Source: Ramicandelaber brevisporus (lineage: Eukaryota > Kickxellomycota > Ramicandelaberales > Ramicandelaberaceae). Taken from it: DNA of 10,846 bases. Of this stretch, positions 1 to 4,513 are shown one piece after another. The stretch covers positions 1,256-12,101 of the forward strand of contig MU602850.1 of NCBI GenBank assembly GCA_025201865.1, written 5' to 3'. Position numbers and translations under genes: made by a program. The first letter of the stretch is position 1. Each line of letters starts with the position of its first letter. Under the pieces are notes generated by a model, which ran no database searches, had not been told where the DNA came from, and saw nothing but the letters and a program-made list of their open reading frames with translations.

Positions 1-595
1 AGCAGCAAGCAACATTATTTTTATTCCTGTATTTGGCTGCTGATCTGAAAGTGTTGATTGTCGCTTATGGCCCACCTTTGTGATTAAACTCTACTCTTTA
101 TATATTCCTCCAGTCATCGATTTCATCGCCTTCATTATATTTATGCTGCTCAAGTGCGTTGGTACCCAGAGAGTGCGCGTAAACTCTTCCTTCTTATGTC
201 GAGTACAAACTAAGAAGCCAAAATGCTACAAAGAATAGACTGACAACAAAAAAATCATTATTATCCGTGAATTCTGTTTGTACAGTGCAATGTGGCAGCC
301 GTTGCATACAGAGAGCTGAATAGCTCAGCCCAGAATATGCTAGAAAGATGTCATCTTGTCTCTCTATGATCGAGAAGTGACATTGGCCACGCACGCTGAC
401 AAGTACATGTATGAAATCGAGATGGTGTACGCCAACACGCTCTTAGTCAGCGGCGATGGTTACTGTCTTGAGGTTACTGGGAGAAGCTGGCCCATGCGGT
501 ACTCTTTTGCAGCTATTAATAATCAAAAGGCATAAAAACGAGAACTCAATCGACTTCCGAATTCTGCAGGAAAAGGAGTGCATGTAGCATTCACA

Positions 596-610
596 CCCCC
601 AACCAGGGGG
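596..610. promoter_or_regulatory. C5-N5-G5 inverted repeat containing an AGGGG motif
   Basis: Five C (596-600), a five-base spacer and five G (606-610) form a perfect short palindrome 25 bp upstream of the TATA box. The right arm includes AGGGG, the core of the stress-response element bound by Msn2/4-type C2H2 zinc-finger factors in yeasts. GC-rich motifs of this kind also resemble binding sites of other C2H2 repressors. Its position suggests a transcription-factor site for the sedolisin gene. The identity of the factor is inference only. Confidence 0.35.
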
Positions 611-634
611 CAGTGTTCTTTCTTCTGCATTCGA

Positions 635-642
635 TATATAAA
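635..642 (+). promoter_or_regulatory. TATA box of the sedolisin gene
   Basis: TATATAAA lies about 73 bp upstream of the ATG at 715. This is a canonical TATA element at a plausible distance for a fungal promoter with a short leader, and it is the best match to the consensus near any of the four starts. A TATA-containing promoter fits an inducible secreted enzyme. The divergent PFS2/RSN1-family promoter, in contrast, shows only A/T tracts. Confidence 0.6.
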
Positions 643-714
643 CCCTCAGTCCTCATTGCCACACCCTACAGCTCGGTGTTGTCATAACAACTATAGTACT
701 ACCAAACCTCCGAT

Positions 715-2391
715 ATGCGCCTTGCTAATATTGTCTTCTTGCTTTCGAACATAGCTGCCGTTTCCACCGGCGTGCTTGCTTTCACGCACTATGTGGAATT
801 TGACAAGCTCGACGCTACGCCAAGCTCTTGGGTTCTCGACGGACCGGCCCCGGTTGACCACGTTATCCGTCTCCAGGTTGGTCTCAAGCAGCAGAATGTG
901 GCTGCATTCAACCGCCGCTTCATGGAGATTAGCACGCCTGGTCATCCTCACTACGGCATGCACATGACGCGGGACGAAGTCAATGAGATGCTGGCTCCAT
1001 CGTCTGAGACGGCGCGCTTAGTGCTTGAATGGATGCAATCATTCGGCATCCGGAGCGTCCATGAGCACCAGTGGATCACGGGCGAAGCAACCGTGGCGCA
1101 AGCTCAGAAGCTCCTCCAGACCCAGTTCAACGTCTATCGCAGCAAGTTCAGCAACGTGACGACCATCCGCACCTTGGCTTACAGTGTTCCCGAATCCCTT
1201 TTGAGCCATATCCGTATTGTGACCCCGGCCACCTTCTTTGACCAGGATCCCCACCCACAGCATCAGCAGCAGCAATCAATGGTTACCATCCCGAAGCTTG
1301 CCAAGCGGCACAGTCACGTCCCTTCAAGTTGCAACCATCGACTGACTCCAAAGTGCATTCAGAAGCTCTACGGCATTCCAAAGGCTAGACCGCCTCAGCA
1401 TGGGAACAATCTTGCTGTGCTTAGCTTCGAGAACAAGTCGCCAAACAAGAATGACTTGGAGCTGTACCTGCGGAAGTTCCGTCCTTTCCTGCATCCGCTG
1501 CCAACCTTCTCAGAAGTGTTCATTGATGGTGCCACGAGCGATCCGAGCGATCCGAGTTTGGGCGGAAATGTAGCCACTCAAACTGTTCTTGGATTAGCGA
1601 GCGGTGTTCCCGTCTCTTTTGTGTCTGTGGGAGTAAGCAATGTCACTGGGATGATGGATGCGGTCAACTACTTGATTGGTCTCCAGACACCTCCAACTGT
1701 TGCCCTCATAACAGCCGTCAGGGATGAGAGGGATGTGACCCTGAGTGCTGCAACTGTCACTTGCAACTTGATGCAGCAGCTTGGTGCCAGAGGCATAAGT
1801 GTTATCATCGCTTCTGGAGATGGTGGAGTTGGTGGAAAGCAGGCCGCGGGACAATGTACGACATTTGTTCCCACATTCCCGACGACGTGCCCCACTGTCA
1901 CCAGCGTCGGAGCAACAATGGGCATCCAAGAAGTTGGCGCGCAGCTTTCTGCAGGCGGCTTTTCCACCTTCTTTGGACGTCCCGAGTACCAGGCTGGTGC
2001 GGTTGATTCCTACCTTGCGTCACTTGGTGGCCAATTCAGTGGCTTGTACAATGCTTCTGGCCGCGCGTATCCAGATGTTGCAGCGCAGGGTACCAATGGA
2101 GTTGGATTCATCAAGGGCCAAGAGAGCGCCGTGCAGGGAACGAGCTTGTCAGTGTCCATCTTTGCTTCTGTGATTGCCTTGCTCAACGATGAACTGATTG
2201 CCCACGGGAAAACGCCGATGGGATTCCTGAATCCATGGCTCTACCAAAACGCGGCTGCTCTTAACGATGTTACAAGCGGCAGCAATCCCGGATGCGGCAC
2301 CAATGGATTTCCGGCAACGAAAGGCTGGGATCCAGTTACTGGTCTTGGAACGCCAAACTATGCCAACATGAAGAGAGCTCTTGGAATCTAA
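715..2391 (+). CDS. Secreted sedolisin (S53, tripeptidyl-peptidase-like), probable catalytic-dyad-deficient member
   Basis: A 558-residue, intronless sedolisin-family precursor, typical in length for fungal tripeptidyl peptidases. It starts with a signal peptide (residues 1 to ~22, hydrophobic core, VLA before the likely cut). A pro-kumamolisin activation domain follows (~28-170), then a Gln-rich linker with a dibasic KR (197-198) suited to Kex2-type cleavage, then the catalytic domain (~203-558). Conserved parts include the CNHRLTPKCIQKLYGIP entry, SGDGGVG with the oxyanion Asp369, GTS with the nucleophile Ser477, and the C-terminal Ca2+ site (Asp518 and GWDPVTGLG with Asp539). N-glycosylation sequons are present (NVT twice, NAS). 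In active sedolisins the general-base Glu and its partner Asp sit in an E-x-x-L-D-x-Q helix. Here that segment reads GGNVATQT, so they align with Gly283 and Ala287. The usual SxSYG strand and the Pro after GTSxS are also lost. Family membership is sure. Peptidase activity is doubtful, and a binding or regulatory role is inference. A TATA box lies upstream, and PFS2 converges from the right. Confidence 0.9.
   Translation: MRLANIVFLLSNIAAVSTGVLAFTHYVEFDKLDATPSSWVLDGPAPVDHVIRLQVGLKQQNVAAFNRRFMEISTPGHPHYGMHMTRDEVNEMLAPSSETARLVLEWMQSFGIRSVHEHQWITGEATVAQAQKLLQTQFNVYRSKFSNVTTIRTLAYSVPESLLSHIRIVTPATFFDQDPHPQHQQQQSMVTIPKLAKRHSHVPSSCNHRLTPKCIQKLYGIPKARPPQHGNNLAVLSFENKSPNKNDLELYLRKFRPFLHPLPTFSEVFIDGATSDPSDPSLGGNVATQTVLGLASGVPVSFVSVGVSNVTGMMDAVNYLIGLQTPPTVALITAVRDERDVTLSAATVTCNLMQQLGARGISVIIASGDGGVGGKQAAGQCTTFVPTFPTTCPTVTSVGATMGIQEVGAQLSAGGFSTFFGRPEYQAGAVDSYLASLGGQFSGLYNASGRAYPDVAAQGTNGVGFIKGQESAVQGTSLSVSIFASVIALLNDELIAHGKTPMGFLNPWLYQNAAALNDVTSGSNPGCGTNGFPATKGWDPVTGLGTPNYANMKRALGI
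1536..1556 (+). repeat. 9-bp tandem duplication inside the sedolisin gene
   Basis: GAGCGATCC occurs at 1536-1544 and again at 1545-1553, followed by a partial third GAG. In frame it encodes the duplicated Ser-Asp-Pro units of residues 275-281. It ends directly before Leu282 and Gly283, where the catalytic Glu would be expected. It looks like a small slippage duplication in the loop that leads into the degraded active-site helix. Confidence 0.7.
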
Positions 2392-2581
2392 CAATATTTT
2401 TCTTAAATCAAACAAGTGGATATTTTAGCCGTTAAAGTTACGCGTAACCAAATAGCAGCTTGAGTTACACGGCATGATCCAACAAGGGGTTCAGTGTATC
2501 AAAGTATACCATTATCATGAATAACTTCTTTTTTAAAAAAAAAAAACAAATTTGAAAAGGATTTAAAGATGGTTACTGATG
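2392..2581. other. Convergent 3' intergenic region (sedolisin / PFS2)
   Basis: A 190-bp stretch between the two stop codons must hold both 3' untranslated regions. It is AT-rich and has a T6-A12 tract at 2529-2546. No exact AATAAA is evident for either strand, which is common in fungi, where efficiency and positioning elements are degenerate. The AT-rich run after 2391 and the A/T tract could serve as bidirectional 3'-end signals. This is inference from composition and position. Confidence 0.4.
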
Positions 2582-4090
2582 TCAGAACCCGGGCAGTCTT
2601 GGTCCGCCGCGACTGTCGTTGTGATATGTGCGTGGCGGTAGCATTTGGGGAGGATGCTGTGGCGGCATGTGTCCATAGTCGCTTTGTCGTCCGAGACCTG
2701 GGATGACTGGGAGAGGCTTGGCCGACGCTCTACCAATTGTGGAGTCCATCATGCCTTGCATGTGCTCATCTCCAGCCTCCATCTCCTCGTCGTTGGCGTA
2801 ATCACTGGCTTTGCCGACACGCTGGCCATTCAGAGTGTATTCGCCGGGTCTAACGGGACGCCAAATTCTCGCAGTAGTATCGTTCGAACCAGATGCCAAT
2901 AGGTGGCCGTCAGGATGATAATCAAGAGCCCACGCGGCATAATCATGAGCCTTATCGATGACAGCTACTGAGTTCTCCTCGCCAACAATCCAATGTCTAA
3001 TCTGGCCGTTAGCAGAGCCAGATGTCAGTAGCGATTCATGGTGAGGATGCCACACAATGGCACCTAGCTCAACCTGGTGGCCGCGCATTTGCTGTAGCTC
3101 AGCCATCATTCTGATATCAAAAACACGAATCAAATTGTCACGAGAGGCACTGGCAAACCAATTGCCATTTTGATTCCACCTGACAGATACAATTGCATTG
3201 TGGTGACCATGAATTGAGGTCAACTTTCTGCCGCCTGACCTCGGATCCCATAAAATAATTGTATTGTCTTTTCCACCTGACGCAATGATACCTTTAAAAG
3301 GATGCCAGTCGACAGTTCTAACATCCCAGCCATGGCCAATTAAATGAGATTCTTCCTGCTTGGTTCTGAAGCTCCAGATCTTGATTACAGCGTCATCGCC
3401 ACAGGATACAAACCTAGCATCCGAAGGCGCAAATGACAAGTCTCTGATGGATACTGAATTATGTGCCTTAAGAGAGGGCAGCTCACTCAAGTTTCTTCTC
3501 CAATACTTGATGTCTCCGTTGTTATCTCCAGAAATTAACCAGTCGCGTCCATGGCTCCATCTCATTACTCGAATTGCACTATCATGCGCTTGGAACGTGG
3601 TTTCATAGTTAAGTAAATGCGATCCCCATATTGTGATTTCTCCATTGTTTGATCCCGTAAGCAACCTTCTTCCGTCTGGCGTAAAGCACACTGCATTTAG
3701 CGCGGATCTAATTTTGTTGCTGGCTTTGTGCACTAGCTCTGTCGGGACCACTTCCTCTGGCGCGCTTTTGATCATCCACGCTGGCGACACTCTCATTGTA
3801 TACTGCAGATCTCCAAGCACTCTTCTCCCATACACTTGCTTCCCTTCGCCAACCGTGCTTTCCCAAACCGCACCGTGTATCGATCCAAACGTGTCCATTA
3901 TCTTTCTTGCACTACTATGCGCACCCTTCGTCTCTCCCGTAGTCGCAGCTGCACTCTGTCCGATCGCTGACTGTGCGTTTGGCTGCGCTCCACCAAAGTG
4001 TCCATGTGGTCGCATATACCCACTAGCTGGTCCGTGGTGAGACGGTGCTTGCTGTCCGTGGTGCTGATTGCTGTGAGACGGCCTCCACAT
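2582..4090 (-). CDS. PFS2: Pfs2/WDR33-like WD40 subunit of the cleavage and polyadenylation factor
   Basis: A 502-residue WD40 protein, close to the usual length of fungal Pfs2. A His/Gln/Gly-rich N-terminus (~1-60) and a conserved pre-propeller segment (~65-120, containing GRRVLGDLQYTMR) lead into seven WD blades at ~122-411. Diagnostic runs include CFTPDGRRLLTGSNNGEITIW, QAHDSAIRVMRWS, GHGWDVRTVDWHP and ASRDNLIRVFDIR, which match Pfs2/WDR33 rather than a generic WD protein. The tail (412-502) is acidic, then Pro/Gly-rich. Pfs2 is a nuclear scaffold of the CPF/CPSF polymerase module with Cft1, Yth1 and Fip1, and its animal counterpart helps read the AAUAAA signal. The start is the first real ATG in frame, at 4090. 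The frame is open for a further 31 codons, but only through CA-repeat sequence, with TTG as the only possible earlier initiator and an in-frame TAA just before it. No introns. It diverges from the RSN1-family gene across 292 bp. Confidence 0.95.
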   Translation of the reverse strand: MWRPSHSNQHHGQQAPSHHGPASGYMRPHGHFGGAQPNAQSAIGQSAAATTGETKGAHSSARKIMDTFGSIHGAVWESTVGEGKQVYGRRVLGDLQYTMRVSPAWMIKSAPEEVVPTELVHKASNKIRSALNAVCFTPDGRRLLTGSNNGEITIWGSHLLNYETTFQAHDSAIRVMRWSHGRDWLISGDNNGDIKYWRRNLSELPSLKAHNSVSIRDLSFAPSDARFVSCGDDAVIKIWSFRTKQEESHLIGHGWDVRTVDWHPFKGIIASGGKDNTIILWDPRSGGRKLTSIHGHHNAIVSVRWNQNGNWFASASRDNLIRVFDIRMMAELQQMRGHQVELGAIVWHPHHESLLTSGSANGQIRHWIVGEENSVAVIDKAHDYAAWALDYHPDGHLLASGSNDTTARIWRPVRPGEYTLNGQRVGKASDYANDEEMEAGDEHMQGMMDSTIGRASAKPLPVIPGLGRQSDYGHMPPQHPPQMLPPRTYHNDSRGGPRLPGF

Positions 4091-4382
4091 TTGATGAACA
4101 CGCTCGCTCTTGTATGTGGTGTGTGTTTTTTTTGTGTGTGTTTTGTGTGTGTTTTGTGTGTGTGCGAATCTGCCCAATTGCAATTACTCGCAAAAAAAGT
4201 CAAAAAAAAAGATGATTAAGTGAGCAAATCAATGATATTGGATGAGCCCCTTCCACACTTCCGCGCTTTCGCATTTCCGCCCTCCTCCCCTTTTCGATCT
4301 TCTTCATTCTATCGATTGCTCAGCCTACTTGTTTTACTTTTGATTACTGTTATTATTGTCATTATTGTACTCCACAGCAGCA
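4091..4382. promoter_or_regulatory. Divergent promoter region of PFS2 and the RSN1-family gene
   Basis: This 292-bp gap must serve both genes. From the PFS2 side it contains a GT/T minisatellite (4117-4164), then poly(A) tracts (around 4192-4198 and 4202-4210). Next come a pyrimidine-rich block (~4270-4300) and a T/ATT-rich stretch (4331-4369), the latter containing a 9-bp tandem repeat ATTATTGTC/ATTATTGTA. Poly(dA:dT) tracts typically keep nucleosomes away and mark constitutive TATA-less fungal promoters. No TATA box is clear in either direction. ATGs at 4212, 4232 and 4242 lie upstream of the downstream gene's start. Transcription start sites cannot be placed from sequence alone. Confidence 0.55.
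4130..4162. repeat. 11-bp minisatellite (TTTTGTGTGTG, three perfect copies)
   Basis: Three exact tandem copies of TTTTGTGTGTG occupy 4130-4140, 4141-4151 and 4152-4162. Flanking partial GT-rich and T-rich copies extend the tract to roughly 4117-4164. It lies 40 bp before the PFS2 ATG, so it would fall in the PFS2 5' leader or core promoter. On the PFS2 strand it reads as CACACACAAAA units. As 11 is not a multiple of three, copy-number changes would shift any frame through it, which agrees with it being untranslated. Confidence 0.85.
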
Positions 4383-4513
4383 ATGTCAGAACAGCAGATT
4401 GCCGAAGATACCAGCTCAGCGTCAACTCATACATTTCTATCATCGCTCATATTCAACTCTGCCCTCGGCGGAGGTCTGTTTCTTGCATTCAGCATTCTAC
4501 GTCCGCGCGATAA
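4232..4513 (+). other. Overlapping upstream ORF (93 codons) crossing the RSN1-family start
   Basis: An ATG at 4232 opens a 93-codon frame that ends with TAA at 4511-4513. It overlaps the RSN1-family CDS by 131 bp in a different frame. Its predicted product has a strongly hydrophobic stretch (around LLSLLVLLLITVIIVIIVL) followed by a basic tail. A three-codon frame (ATG ATT AAG TGA) sits just before it at 4212-4223. No family is recognised, and the hydrophobicity may simply reflect T-rich promoter DNA. If transcripts begin upstream of 4232 it would act as an inhibitory uORF. If they begin between 4235 and 4382 it is meaningless. Confidence 0.25.

Larger units (their letters stand above)
1..714. 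other. Non-coding region upstream of the sedolisin gene
   Basis: No convincing gene is seen here. The only frame of any length lies on the minus strand at 394-194. It opens on GTG rather than ATG, is 66 codons long and resembles no family I know. I see no tRNA-like cloverleaf and no long repeat. The last ~120 bases hold the recognisable promoter elements of the downstream gene: a C5/G5 inverted repeat and a TATA box, listed separately. The left part may belong to the 3' flank of a gene outside the window, but nothing in the sequence proves it. Confidence 0.6.

Noticed and set aside
194-394. 66-codon minus-strand frame upstream of the sedolisin gene
   Set aside because: It opens on GTG, not ATG, has no recognisable domain and is short. 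Not credible as a eukaryotic gene.
620-660. GATA motif near the TATA box as an AreA-type nitrogen-control site
   Set aside because: A single GATA is expected by chance and it overlaps the TATA element. Not enough to call.
1594-1967. Antisense frames of 99-111 codons inside the sedolisin gene
   Set aside because: Shadows of a GC-richer coding region. No domain seen.
3898-4203. 101-codon minus-strand frame overlapping the PFS2 N-terminus
   Set aside because: It starts on TTG in the repeat region and reads through PFS2 in another phase. The PFS2 frame matches a known family along its whole length.
4331-4385. Possible 5'-leader intron ending at CCACAG before the channel gene ATG
   Set aside because: The pyrimidine-rich stretch followed by CAG resembles a 3' splice site, but no convincing donor and branch point pair was seen, and all four genes are otherwise intronless.
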